NCBI GenBank assembly: GCA_030549205.1
Contig: JAUKTV010000001.1
Location: 5,208,001-5,272,000 of the forward strand
Reading direction: 5' to 3'
DNA length: 64,000 nucleotides
Origin: Apiosordaria backusii
Lineage: Eukaryota; Ascomycota; Sordariomycetes; Sordariales; Lasiosphaeriaceae
Shown here: positions 22,113-34,036 of the stretch, in pieces
Layout: the number at the start of each line of letters is the position of its first letter
Numbering within the stretch: the first letter of the stretch is position 1
Made by a program: the position numbers and the translations under genes
Notes under the pieces: generated by a model
What the model saw: the letters and a program-made list of their open reading frames with translations, nothing else
Databases searched by the model: none
What the model was told of the DNA's origin: nothing

Positions 22113-23566
22113 ATGGCAACCAAAGGCAAGTCCCGCTGGGCAGACGACGAAGAAGACGCCGCGCGCGAAGCGCAATTGAAGAAGGAAAAAGAGGAAAAGA
22201 AGCGCCTAAAAGCCGAAAAGGCACGCAAACTCGAAGCCGAAAGAAAAGCCCGCGAGCAAGCTGCCGCCCAAGAACAACAACAACCACCACCACAACCACA
22301 ACCACCACAAGAAAGCCCCAATGCCAACGGCCCTCCCCCAAAACGACGACGAGTCTCCCCCTCGCAAGAAGAAGAAACAGAAACCTCCACCCCCCAAAAC
22401 AGCACCTCATCCGACCCCTCCAACCTCCTCCGCTTCCACAACAGAACCTTCACCCCCTCCCGCAGTGTCGAAAACTACTCCAAGCTAAACGACATCGAAG
22501 AAGGCGCCTACGGCTGGGTCTCCCGCGCCAAATGCCTCTCCACCTCCCAAATCGTCGCCCTCAAGCGCCTCAAAACCGACCCCAAAGACCGCTCCGGCCT
22601 TCCCGTCACCGGTCTTCGAGAAATCCAAATATTACGAAACTCCTCCCACAGAAACATCGTCCCCTTGCTCGAAGTGGTAGTTTCCGACTCGACCACCCCC
22701 TCGAACCCTCTATATTCCTCGTCCTCGAGTTCCTCGAACATGACCTAAAATCAATCCTAGAAGACATGCCCGAACCTTTTCTCGCCTCAGAAGTCAAGAC
22801 TTTGCTCTTGCAGCTCTGTTCGGGCGTGGCTTATTTGCATGACAATTGGATTCTGCACCGCGATCTCAAGACTTCGAATTTGTTACTGAATAATCGGGGG
22901 CAGTTGAAGATTGCGGATTTTGGCATGTCGAGATATGTGGGGGACCCACCCCCGAAGTTGACGCAGTTGGTGGTGACGCTTTGGTATCGTGCTCCAGAGT
23001 TGTTACTCGGGGCGACGACCTACAACAATGCAATCGACATTTGGAGCATAGGCTGCATCTTTGGCGAGCTGCTCACACGTGAGCCTTTGCTTCAGGGGCG
23101 CAACGAGGTGGATGAACTCACCCAAATATTCGAGCTGTGCGGGCTGCCATCGGAAGAGTCCTGGCCGTCATTTCGACGGCTACCCAATGCGAGAGGGTTG
23201 CGGTTACCGTCTAACCCAACACCGGGGTCAACAACCTCGAGGATAAGAGCGAAATTCCCGCTGTTGACTACGGCGGGGGTACAGCTGTTTAATGGTTTAC
23301 TTGCGCTCGATCCGGAAAAGAGGCCGACAGCGAGGGAGGTGTTGGAGCATGAGTTTTTTAGACAGGATCCGAAGCCGAAGCAGGAGGGGATGTTTCCTAC
23401 TTTTCCTAGCAAGGCGGGCCAGGAGAGGAGGAGGAAGAGGGAGACGCCGAATGCGCCGGTTAGGGGACAAAAGGCGGCGGAGTTGGGGAGTGTGGACTTT
23501 AGTGGGATTTTTGCGGGGAGGGAGAGGGAGGAACGGGGAGGGGGTTTTGCGTTGAGGATGGTGTAG
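22113..23566 (+). CDS. Cyclin-dependent kinase, CDK10/CDK11-like, frame broken by one base
   Basis: A long basic/acidic coiled N-terminus (residues ~1-70) and a Gln/Pro stretch precede a full CDK catalytic domain. Landmarks are EEGAYGWVSRA (Gly loop), VALKRLK (Lys), PVTGLREIQIL (the PITSLRE-type C helix), HRDLKTSNLLL, ADFGMSRYVG, TLWYRAPELLLG and DIWSIGCIFGELL. This pattern matches CDK10/CDK11 (Ppk23-like) kinases linked to transcription and splicing. Near 22,691-22,706 the frame shifts by one base in the loop before the hinge (IFLVLEFLEHDL). One extra C in the CCCCC run restores a continuous kinase of ~484 aa. An intron there would delete the hinge strand, so I reject it. There are no other introns. 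Probably a functional gene with an assembly error. Confidence 0.88.
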
Positions 23567-24264
23567 AGAATAAATAGGGGGATAGGCAAAGTGATAGATT
23601 TATGTGTGGGGAAAGGGGAAGTGGTGGTATATACAGCATGATAATGATATGTAATTGATAATGACATAGATTAGATTGGACAGCTTGGGCAAGTTGTTGT
23701 ATAAGGGGTTGTGTATATGACGAATTTCATCAAGAACGAGATAGAACCAAGACGACACAAACAGTCAAAGATATACCCAATCGTCATTAAAGCTACCTGC
23801 TGATAATATATATATGCATTGAAGTCATCAAATTCCTTCAGAAAAAAGCTTGCCATGAATGTGTGAGATATGAGATGTCCGAAAAAAAAAAAAAAAAAGA
23901 TACACGTGAAGAGAGCCAAGCAAAAAGAGAGAAATCCATCCCCTTAGATAACAATAACCACCCGCTCTGTGCTGCTTTCGACTTTTTTTCAAACAGGCAT
24001 CATACCAAACAATAAATGCTTCTAACCAACGCCGCCCTTTCCCCCAAAAAACCAATTCTTTGTGCCAAACAACAAAAAAAGTAAGCAGACAAACAGATTA
24101 CACTTTCCTGTCTACCCATATTAAGCGTAAATTTTCCTCACCTCTTGTCGAAAAAACACATTACAACACTTGTAGATTTCGTGCCCTTTTTGTATTTTTT
24201 TCAGCCTTATCCAACATGACGTAGACGGGATTGACCGTCTTCCAGATCAAATACCAGTCAGACC
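23567..24264. other. Intergenic, convergent 3' ends, with poly(A) tract
   Basis: AT-rich overlapping 3' UTRs of the CDK gene (+) and the surface-protein gene (-). It contains an uninterrupted run of 17 A at 23882-23898. No gene is supported. Confidence 0.5.
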
Positions 24265-25183
24265 TCACATCAACCCACCAAACCCGGCCACAAACCACGT
24301 AAAGCTCAGCACAGTAATCACACTCATCGCCGCCGCAGCACCCACGGCCCTCCTATCAATCGACATCCCATTGGCAGCACTGCAAGAGGCGCATTTCCAG
24401 CCCTCGCTCATGGGGGTATAGGGCTTGGGGGTGTACAGTCCAAATTTGAATCCATTGAAAGGCGCGAGCAAGCCAGCGGTAGGTGCGGCAGTCGGTCCCG
24501 TGTCGGCGTCGTGAATCATGAGGGCGTACTGCTCCATCAACAGAGGAGAGGCGACGGCTGTCCGGTCGTAGGCGCCCGTGTCCCAGGTATAACTGCCTTG
24601 CTCCTGGAATGTCATGTTTTGTGTGAGCGTCCAGGTCTGCTTGGCCTCGGTGCAAGTAACGAGCACGTCGATGGCTGTGGGTGATCCTTGCAGGTTGGTG
24701 TAGTTCCAGGCCCAGGTGATGTAGTCGCCAATCTTGTAGAGTTGGTACCCTGCAAGGGCCGCTGGAGTGACCATGATGACGGACCCTGCTGGGTCCTGGG
24801 GGTTGAACTCGGTCTTGCGGGGCTTGTCGGAAGTGGTGCCGTTGGGTGCTGAGCTGCCGGTGGCCTTGCCGGTTTGTGAGATGCCGGCTGTGTTGAGATT
24901 TGTCCTAATCGGTGACGCTGGGCCAGTCGTGGTCTTCTTGTCCTCCTTGTCATTACTTTCGTCATTGTTGCTCGAGGGCGTGTTTGTTGGTTTTGGGGAG
25001 TTGGTCGATTCTACAGGTGTTTATTAGTCGCAGACGGGGAAACAGAGGGCGATTGAGAATTGCTGTACCATCATTGTTTTGCCTTACCACCAGACTGTCG
25101 AGTTCTGGCAAGAAACCAGGCCATGCGAGCGCGGAGACTGAAGAGGAGAGGCCCAGGAGGGCAACAGCCGACGAAAACTTCAT
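24265..25183 (-). CDS. Secreted/GPI-type surface protein (DUF7137-like)
   Basis: Two exons, 25183-25069 and 25010-24265, give 286 aa. The N-terminus is a signal peptide (MKFSSAVALLGLSSSVSALA). A Ser/Thr/Asn-rich, probably glycosylated stretch of ~75 residues follows. Then comes a compact domain starting VIMVTPAALAGYQLYKIGDY and containing WAWNYTNLQGSPTAIDV, a Cys in VLVTCTEA, and LAPFNGFKFGLYTP. A CASC pair precedes a C-terminal hydrophobic segment (AAAAMSVITVLSFTWFVAG), which could be a membrane span or a GPI-attachment signal. Similar fungal wall or membrane proteins carry the domain named DUF7137. I match it by character and do not know its function. Extracellular location is inferred from the signal peptide. 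Confidence 0.75.
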
Positions 25184-26864
25184 GTTGACAAGTTCTGTTC
25201 GATCGCGTTCCAAAAAAGCAGGAGGGGCAGGGACCAGGTCGACCAGGTACCAAAAAGAGGGAAGCGAAAGCAAAAAGATCTGTTCAACGTCGGAGAAAAG
25301 GCTGGGTTAGTGGTGTTTGTGCCGGTGTTCACGTCGGATGTCTCTCTTCGTAGTACGGTGTTTGCTACTGGGCCGCGGCGGGTAACCCCTATTGGCGGTT
25401 TGGCCGAAAATGAGACCCGCGCGAAACAGGCGTGGAGACAAAGCAAGTCGGGTTGGCAGGGTGTGGATGTTGAGCGAGAGGAGGCGTCACTTAGGACAAT
25501 GAGGCGCCACTTAGTACAGTGAAGGGTCAATAGCGAGCGTTCAGAAAAGCGAGTGTGTGGTTCTGGTTACCCAAGAAACAGAAAACGATGGAACTGCAAG
25601 CCAAAAGGCGCTTTCAAGGCGCGATGGAGTTGGGAGGCGGCTGGCATGAGAAAGTCGAGGGTCAGAGTTCCAGGCTTTGCGTGCATTCCAGCACCAACGA
25701 CAGGACAACCAGGAGATCCACTTGATGCTGCAGCCAATTAAGAGGGCTACAGGATCGGGCTTAGCGGGAGCCCTAAAGTGGCGTCGTCAGAACAGGAGAC
25801 CGCGTTACCCACTCAATTCTCGGCTCTGTGAATCCCAGATTCGTATTGTGACTTCGTGTCCAAGTGCTCCGCTAAAAATATCTTGATGTTTGTTCAACAT
25901 CGTAACCGCATAAATAGGTGATTTTCTCTATAATTCTCCGTATAATTCCCTCTGTTTCCACCACAGATCGATCACCATCGCCAAGTGTGGGGAACGGTCG
26001 GGTGGTCTGTCGGCCGTCGACCTTGCAACTCTGCACCTCTCAGCTGCACGTTGACTGTTGAGTCCAGTTGTTGGCCGCACAACGCTCGAGTACCGGCAGC
26101 ATGATGGAGATGTCTTTTCAGGTGAATCTTTGCCGCAAAAAAACCCACCCATTTCGGACATCTGAGGCCAAGCAACGACCGAGCACTGGATCAGGGGCTT
26201 CGGAGTGAAGATGATCTTGAGAATTGTTTACGCCTCTGCTCTTGTACGGCACCGAATGGCGCAAGTGGTTGCAGCTGTCATTTGATGTTCCTGCTCCATG
26301 TTCGGGCATTCCAGTCAGTCTAAATATTATGGCTGCAGTCGTGTCATGTAAACACTTGAACCTGCCATCCAACGGTTTTCAGGGGGAAGGTTTGGGTCAG
26401 TCTCTATCATCTCATCTTTCTCCATGACTTGCATCAATCTGGTTCTGCCACTGTTGTCACTGCTGCCATCTCATCATAACTGACAGGCACATGACGGGAT
26501 ATCCTTGAAGTGAGCATCCAATGCGATTGCCACAGCGTCAACCTCATGACACCATTTGCAACAGAAAGTGCATAAAAAGCAATGGCTGTGGCTGGGTGGT
26601 TTGGCGCTAAGCGACGAGATATACATAAAGCTGCATCACACCGCACACGTGAAGATAAGCGTGCGATTGGAAGAGAGGGAAAGTCAATTGAAGTGAATTG
26701 GATGGAAAGAGCTTGGAGCAGGGACCAATATATCACGGCGGGCAGCACATGCAGTTTCCCTCCCAATGGTTAGGCTAGCTCTGGGCTTCGACCAACATAC
26801 AATATTTTTTTGCACTTTCCATGCTTCCTATGCCCTCAGTTGTTGATTCTGAGTTCTGGTAAAC
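25184..26864. other. Long divergent intergenic region
   Basis: About 1.7 kb between the surface-protein gene (-) and the RRM-like gene (+). Open frames up to ~110 codons occur on both strands, but none has a domain, signal peptide or plausible splice extension. I see no tRNA or repeat. Confidence 0.5.
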
Positions 26865-28507
26865 ATGTCCTCCTCTACCGACACGGTCACCATCGCCCGT
26901 GCCGATCTTGATCTTCTCTTGCAAAGGTATGTCTCCCTTATCGCCTTATCCGCGCAACATCCCCAACCCGAGTCTTTGGGAAACCGTCCGCCATCGTCGG
27001 CACCTAACGCTGACCTGTGTTTCCTAATTCTAGGGTCCAGTTGGTAAGTCCAAATCGCATTAATTCAACGCTCCACAAAGGCAAAGCTTCTGACTCGCAT
27101 TAAGAGCATCAATACCCCGGACTCGGTGTCTATTTCACAGGATGAGTATGAGAAGTTAAAGTCCATTGCGAGACAATATGGTATGGACCCTCGCCATGTT
27201 GTGCAGTTCCTCAAAGCTAACTCAATTCATAGAAAACCTCAAGCGCAACCTCCTCCGCGGTGGCGTGGTGGAAGCGACTGTTGCTGTAAGCCCTGGTCCC
27301 CACCATATCCATTAACTTCGAGTCGCGGGTTGCTAACGGTCGGCAGCTCCTAAGCCAGGGTGACGAAGCTTTCCAGACTGCCAACAGTGAGGATACGTCC
27401 GCCCCCGCCACCAAGGTTGGGGGCGCTCACCTCCCTTCATCATCGGCACAACAGCAGCGCGGCTCCTCCTACCAGCAGAGAAACGGCTACTCGCACTCCC
27501 ATTCGCGTACTACCTCCAGTAGCAACTCCTACAGCCGTTCGTACGACTACTCTCATCGCCGATATCAAGGCCAATCCAGCTCCACGTGGGATGAAGGCGA
27601 AGACGAGAACGAGGAGGATGACGAGGATTACGATGTCTCGATCGAGGAGGGTTCTCCCGTTCCCGGCGCAAGCTTCACAGGGCCATCTCAGGACGAGAAG
27701 CGCCAACGGTACGAAAGCAAATGCTATCGCACCCTTCAAATCTTGCACCTCGCCGAGGGGACGACTCATTCCGACATCACAAACGCCGTGCGCGGTGGGC
27801 AGCTGTTGGATGTGTATCTCCGGGCCCATGACCGGTCGGCCACAGTGTCGTTTCTTTATGCAGCTGATGCTCAAAAGTTTCATGAATATTGTCGTCGTCA
27901 TGACTTGTACATCAAGAACAAGCGGGTGAGCAGTTTTCGGGTCTTGGGAGTGTTTGTTTGCTTTCTGCTAACTCGCAAGTAGGTTGAAGTCAAGTGGAAC
28001 GAGCGTCAGTTTGTGTTGCCAGGCTATGTGGCTAGAAAGATTGCGTCGGGTGCCAGTCGCAACCTCGTGATTACGGGGTACGATCATCGGCACACCGAAG
28101 CGGTGATTCGGGACGACTTGGACCATATTCACAACTTGGTTGTGATCAAAATACAGTTCATTAGAGGTAACTGTTACATTGAGCTGAACTCAGTCCACAA
28201 TGCTATCTACGCTCGAACCTGCATGCTGAGCCGAGTGTATGTTTCACTCTTCGAGGTCCTGAAAACCGGAGCTAACAAAGTCCACAATAGAAAGTACAAA
28301 GGCAGGAGAATCGAGTTCGACGTCGACGAATGCGCCCAGCCGTACCCGGCCCCTGCGGTTTTGAAGGCCAAGGAAGCCCCTCAGCCAAAGAGGCAGACCT
28401 CGGTCACCAATCGCTTCCAGCTCTTGAATGTCGACGATTCAGAGGACGAGGAGAATGCGCCCCCACCTGGGTTTCGGTCTAAGAAGACTCCCATGGTGAG
28501 GGCCTAA
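26865..28507 (+). CDS. RNA-binding protein with two divergent RRM-like domains
   Basis: Seven exons close in phase: 26865-26926, 27034-27043, 27081-27180, 27233-27285, 27347-27925, 27983-28236 and 28291-28507, giving 424 aa. The N-terminal ~80 residues are helical (KLKSIARQYENLKRNLL). A Ser/Tyr/Gln-rich and then acidic region follows. The first RRM-like unit runs from YRTLQILHLAEGTT through ATVSFLYAADAQKFHEYC to VEVKWNERQF. The second runs from NLVITGYDHRHTEAVIRDDL to CYIELNSVHNAIYART and RIEFDVDEC. The layout recalls Nrd1/Mrn1-type fungal proteins, but the RNP motifs are weak, so RNA binding is inferred. The C-terminus is acidic with PPPGFRSKK. Exon 2 is only 10 nt. Confidence 0.75.
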
Positions 28508-29106
28508 CTTAAGGAGTGGACTTTTTCACTGTCCAGTTGAGATTTTAGTTTGTGTGTTTGAGCACAAGATTGACATCCTGTAAACGGCGTTGGAGGGTAC
28601 CCATGGTTAACCCGTACCCCTATTTTCACCGGAGATACAGGGACATCGCGGAGCGACGTCTCGCAAGATTGTGGAGGAACCTATGACGGTGTCACTTGGC
28701 ACCTTGTTTCTAGTGTCATCGATACTTGTGAGCAATGTTAGTTTGACTTTCTGTCACTGCCTTCCTTCCCCATCGTGTTCCTGTTTTCTTGGGGTCAATA
28801 TAGGGCTGAGGTTCCCCGCTTCCCCGCACTTGGTCAGGCGGGGTTTGGGGTTGTCTGCTACGTCAGGGTGGGGTGAGCTATGGAAAGGAGCGATAAGCTT
28901 ATCGGGTCTCCTTGGAGATCTTGACCAGCATCGAGACTCTCACCACCACCAGAACAGGCTTTGTTGTAAAATGGGTATCTACTTGGTATCAAACTGATTT
29001 TTCCGCTTTTCAGAGCCTGCTATGAGAAAAAAAAAACATAAGATTTCAAAACCGCCAACTCCCTGTCCCAAAAGAGGTTACAAAATGAAGAGCCACCTAC
29101 CCAACA
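28508..29106. other. Intergenic, convergent 3' ends
   Basis: 3' UTRs of the RRM-like gene (+) and the dehydrogenase (-). A hydrophobic 108-codon open frame at 28,671-28,997 resembles a secreted peptide but lacks other support. Nothing else is seen. Confidence 0.5.
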
Positions 29107-30278
29107 TCAAACCACCCCCCAAGCACGATCAACAGGTAGCTCAACCCCATTGATGGTCCTTGCTTGATCGCTAACCAGGAATAAGATCGCCTTGGCGACT
29201 TCAAGGGGAGTAATCGGTGCTACCTCTATTGCTTTGGCCTGTAGGGCGTGAACTGGTCTGGTTGTAATCTTGTCAGCACCTTTTCTCAATGACATGACAT
29301 GGAGAAGACTGTGACAAATAAATGAGAAAGGCATACTCAACAGCCTTGTACCCCTCCCAATCCACCCCTCCCCCTCCTCCCCTTGTATTCTCTGCGATCC
29401 TATTCCCAATGCTCGAGTCCACCGCCCCGGGGAGGACCGCGTTGGCTCTGATACCTTCGTTTCGGAATCTCCAGGCGACGTTCTTCGTTGCTCCTATCTA
29501 TTCCCCAACAGCCCCCCCGTCCATGTCAACCCTGCCCCTTCTTATTACCAGGTTTGTGTATGTGAGAAGGGTACTTACAAGCCCATGTTTACTAGCCGTA
29601 TACGCCACTCCCGCAACAGCACCGCTCTTCCCCGCTGTGCTGGCGACGTTGACGATCACCCCCCCATCTGGTCTTTGTTTCAGGAAGGGTATGACGGCCC
29701 TCATCATCTTGACCGGGACGGTGAGGTTGGTGGCTAGGACGCGGTCCCAGTCCGAGTCTGTGACTCCATCCGCGCTTGCAAAATTGTCCAATACACCGGC
29801 TACATTCACGAGGACGTCTATCCGCCCCCTAGTATATAAGTATATATCCCGTTAGCGTTGTGTTTGGGGTATCCCCTATCACGAGGGATCAAAAGCTCAA
29901 AATGACACGGGAGGTCGATAGATATGGGAAGGGGAGTTGGGGAGTGGTTGGTAGGGGGGGGAAGGGGGTAAGTGGGGCGGGGGATATATACCCAAAATGA
30001 CTCGCAATCCTCACCCCCTCGTCAATCTCCCCCGGCTGCGTCAAATCCCCCCGGTGGAAGTGAAACCGCCCGTGGTCTTCCACCCGCAAGAGGTTGTAGT
30101 CAAAGGGTGCGATGTCCAGCCCCACCACCGTAAACTGGTGCGCGAGGAAGAGCTGGGTTGTTGCTAAGCCTATGCCCGAGGAGCACCCTGTTATCAGGGC
30201 CAGGCGGGAGTAACCCAGGGGATCGATGTGGGATGGTGGTGGGTGGTAGAGGGTGTCTGGGGTGGGGGTGTATAACAT
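29107..30278 (-). CDS. Short-chain dehydrogenase/reductase
   Basis: Four exons close in phase: 30278-29992, 29828-29579, 29497-29337 and 29257-29107, giving 282 aa, normal for a classical SDR. The NAD(P)-binding motif is LALITGCSSGIGLAT (TGxxxGxG). It is followed by an acidic end of beta 2 (VVGLDIAPF), which favours NAD(H). NVAGV matches the NNAG motif with one change. The catalytic pair is in AYTASKHGL (YxxxK), and the catalytic Ser is in VNVASTAGKSG. The C-terminal part (AKAILFLVSDQARTINGVELPVD) is the usual SDR tail. Substrate is unknown. No biosynthetic neighbours suggest a cluster. I chose the start MLYTPTP; an ATG 32 codons upstream is in frame but precedes low-complexity sequence. Confidence 0.88.
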
Positions 30279-31144
30279 TTCTGCTGTCTGTTGTTTGTAC
30301 TGCTGAATGATGATGATGATGGTAGGGGGGTGGTGTAAGGTGAGTGAGTAGGTGGTTAGGTGGTTGAGACTCAAATACCTAGGGGAATAAGGGGTACAGC
30401 AACGACGATGAGGCGCAAAAAAAAATTGCAGGGATATATTTCAATGTTCGAGAGACTGGGCCGTCAAAACAGTCAAATTGATAGAGGCGAGGTTGAGCAG
30501 TACAAAGAGAGGTGAATTAAACTCGAGATATGACCCTTCCCGAGGTCTTATACCTCCCCGTCCCATCCCAATGATCGCCTCTCAACACCATCGCAATCTC
30601 AAAACCACCGCAACACCGGCCGGCGACGCCCACAAAGTGGTATGATCCATCCCAACTCCTTATCATGGGTAATGGCGAGACCTCGTCTCCAGCCCTTCGC
30701 CATCAAAAAGGGGGGCAGCTAAGCAAATCCTAAGCTTTCGTGGGGTGGTCTGTTCTACGTTGGGGAACACACCCTCTCCAACGAGAACATCAGACCACTT
30801 GCTTCCCTGCCTCACAACACCGAGATATCATAGCAAAACAATTCCACAACCACCAACACATCAACTAGTCTATTTAATACAAATATCCTTTCAATAACCT
30901 AAGTAGCTAGCTATTAAAATAAAAGCCCGCTTGATGAGAGCCTTTGTACATCAACCGCTGCAAATAATGTAAAACCATTGGACTTTCGCTACGATACATG
31001 CACCAGCCCCAAAATGACAACACCCCTATTCGCTGTTACAAAAAATCACAAAATCCACACCATACCATAAAACCTTTACTCTACACCCCCATTCTCGAAA
31101 ACACAGAAATAACCATCCTATACCAACTCCAAGCCCCGACATCA
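30279..31144. other. Intergenic between SDR and DCP2
   Basis: Contains the SDR upstream region and the DCP2 3' UTR. The middle (about 30,860-30,930) is AT-rich, with TAGTCTATTTAATACAAA-like sequence. No gene or repeat is supported. Confidence 0.5.
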
Positions 31145-34036
31145 TCAAGTCTGCGAGCGCGCCTGATTAGAGACAGATTCCAGATACGAAAGCAAAAAGT
31201 TTCTATCCGCCGGAGAAATCGGCGTATTGCTGCCCCGGCGCGAGTTGGTAGCGCTGGGCACCCTACTGCTGTTACCAGTCGCGTGAACGTTCTCGATACC
31301 CGTAACCGAAGGAGCCATGCCGCCGCCGTTACCTGTCGATGCAAGAGAGGCAACTCTCGATCTGGGAGTAGCAGATCGGACTTGGTCATACACCATCGGC
31401 TCCTTCATCTTGCCGTTAGCTGACAACCCAGTGGGCGAGGGCTGAGCCTTCCCGAATAGCGACAGCAACTTCTGCTTCTGGTCCGTGTTGCCACTATGCT
31501 GACGCTGGTGGTGCTGATATTGCTGATGCTGTTGTTGAGGCAGACCCACCGGCTGCTGAGGCGGGAAAGTAGGGCTCGCGTACGGTGACTGGCGCTGAGG
31601 CTGGGCATACGGAAGACTGGCCGCCTGAGCGGGCGGAAGTTGAGGAGACTTCTTCGTCTCTTGATCAAGCTGATGGAATAAAGATCGGTCTCGAGGAGAT
31701 GGAAGACCAGAAGCCGAGTTCCTGGCATCCTTTCTCTGAGGGCTCAAGCGCCTCTGGAGACGATGCATCTGTGATTCCATCGAGTCATTGCTCTGGGCCG
31801 ACTCGGGTTGCTTGGGACGAGTGAGAATCTGAACAGCTCTGTACGGCAGATTGAGCTCTGGGTTCATCCGGACTGGAGCACCATTGGCCTCAGCAGCCTG
31901 GGCGATGGCCTCCGCATTCGAGAGCCCGCCGTACGAAGGGCCGCTATTAGGCGTATAGCCCGACCGTCCCCCGTCCGACTTGATGGAGGATCTTGTGATC
32001 TCGTTGCTCAACGGGCTTCCACGGCCTGGCTTCTTGAACATGTCCAGCAATGCCGAACGATGCGATTCTGTTGACTGTGGTGGCCTGGGGGCAGCAGCCG
32101 GGTTCACAGCGGGATGCGTTACTTGAGGACCACCAGGATGCTGTGCCTGGGGACCATACCGCTCGCCATATCCTTGAGCAACATTCGCCACGTGGTGCGG
32201 CAGATATTGCGCAGCGGGATTGGGAGCTTGCGTGGAAGGTCCATTGGGCCAGCCCTGACCAGACGAATACCCAGTGTGCTGCTGTCCCGTAGGAGCGACA
32301 TCGCTTTGAGGAGTAGCAACCGGTGTATTTTCCTGTGTTCGATTGTCGTTCTTGAAAGCATTCAAAAGAGACATGTGATGATCTGTCAACTGAGGAGCAG
32401 CCTTCTGCGGCGCCACCTGATTTTGATAACGATAACCGTCTTGCCCCTGAGACTGAAGCGAGTTGTGGCTTCCCTGTGGCGCTTGCATACCATTATGACC
32501 AGTAGTCTCTGGGATGTTGGGGGTTTGCAGAATACCTCTAGTGAGAAGTGATTGCTGAACCTGAGGAGGCAATGGCTGCGGGTGCAGAAGAACTGGTTCT
32601 TTCTGTACCGGACGCGGGCCACCCATGTATGGGTTGCCACCATAGGCCTGAGGCGGCATCTGGGGAGGAACCCGTTGTTGGTTGAAATACTCCTGAGAGA
32701 CATTGTGATTCGTGTGGGGCTGGATAGGGAAGTTGGGGGGCGGCTGATTAGGCGGGACAGGCAGTCGGTTGGTGGGGTGATGATGATGCGGAGTATGCGG
32801 CTCAGGGGGGGTCGTATAGGTGAGATCCATCGGTGTGTGCGGGATCTGATTGCCGTATTGCTGCTGTTGGTAATATTGATGCTGTTGCTGCGGCCGCTGT
32901 TGTTGCTGCTGTGGCTGCTCATGATATTCTTGATGAGCCGCCTCAGTTTCCGTATTCTTTTGAAGAAGGGCCAACAGAGCATTCCCTTTGTTGGCGTTCG
33001 TCGTAGGAGCTGGGTGTGGGTTCACATGAGTGCCACTTGGAGGAGGCTGCACCTGCAGGAGACGCTGGAGCTCTAGGGTCGCTCCTTCAATGGTCTCGAT
33101 ACTCTCAGTGGGCCCAGCAACAGGCTCTGTTTGAGTTCCAAGGTCATCCTCTGTGTAAGGCTCTTCGGCGGGAATCTGGACAGGCACGTGGGCTCCTCGG
33201 GCCGCATCCTTCTGCTTCTGCTGATTGACCCATTTTTTGAGTTGGACCAGAAAAGGAGCCACCATGTAGAACTTGTTTGCATTGGAAGCCGCAGCTGCGT
33301 CGTCCTGTTGGTTTCCCTTTCGGTTCCGGAAGGCTGGCAGCTCTGAGAGCTTGTACCATTGGATCTTGCTGATCTCTTTCCTGGTCTTCGGGTGGAAGTT
33401 GGTGTCCATGGGGACATTTCGGAAAACGTAGAGGCGAATCTGCTGCTCTCGCATGGACATTTGGATGTACTTCACTTCATCATCCCTCGGCACCAGCCCC
33501 GCCTCCCGGATGTCGAAACCCGTTTCCTCGTAGACCTCTCGGATGGCACAGTCCAAATCATCCTCGTCCTTGTTGATTTTGCCTCGAGGAAAACTCCAGT
33601 TGGCGCCCTTCTTCCAGCCCTTGACCAACACAGTTGAGTCCATGGCCTCATTCAGTAGGATGGCTCCTCTGACGGGAACTCTGGTTTTGTACTGGAGAAA
33701 CTCCTCGAACGCTCGCATGTGGTTTTCGACCGAGAACGAGGCCAGCAGGGGACAGTGTTGAAAGATGCGGAGACAAAAACTTCGAAGCGACATCGAAGGG
33801 AGCGTAGGGTCCAACGGGCGGATGAAATCTTCGTAGAACCATTGTGCCTCCTCGACTTGGAAGCAGATCCGGGCGACGGATGACAGATCCTCCTTGGGCA
33901 GGTTTATGATGAATCGGACACAAAGATCGTCCAACCCTGTGTAAACGAGTCAACGGGTGGCCATCCAAAAGCGGGATCCAGAAATGGATCAGGGAAGACA
34001 CATACAATCCTCGAGTTGCATCTTGTTGTCGGCCAT
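31145..34036 (-). CDS. DCP2: mRNA-decapping enzyme subunit 2 (Nudix hydrolase)
   Basis: Two exons: a 31-nt first exon (34036-34006, MADNKMQLED) and 33936-31145, giving 940 aa. Dcp2 removes the m7GDP cap in 5'-3' mRNA decay in the cytoplasm and P bodies. The Dcp1-binding N-terminal domain (LDDLCVRFIINLPKEDL through EDFIRPLDP and SLRSFCLRIFQHCPLL) is followed by the Nudix domain. The Nudix box is GKINKDEDDLDCAIREVYEE followed by TG (GX5EX7REUXEEXGU), with catalytic Glu residues in REVYEE. Box B (ISKIQWYKLSELPAF) closes the catalytic core. The remaining ~690 residues are Gln/Pro-rich, as in other filamentous fungi, and carry short leucine-rich segments (HMSLLNAFKN, LLDMFKKP, KLLSLFGK) typical of Edc3-binding helical leucine motifs. 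Confidence 0.97.

Noticed and set aside
22670..22740. A 56-nt GT...AG intron to explain the CDK frame change
   Set aside because: Would remove the hinge strand IFLVLE that every CDK needs.
23882..23898. A17 run as a sign of a retroposed copy
   Set aside because: No target duplication or processed gene beside it; convergent 3' UTRs explain A/T runs.
28671..28997. 108-codon hydrophobic frame resembling a small secreted protein
   Set aside because: Lies in a 3' UTR, has no clear cleavage site or Cys pattern, and no promoter gap.
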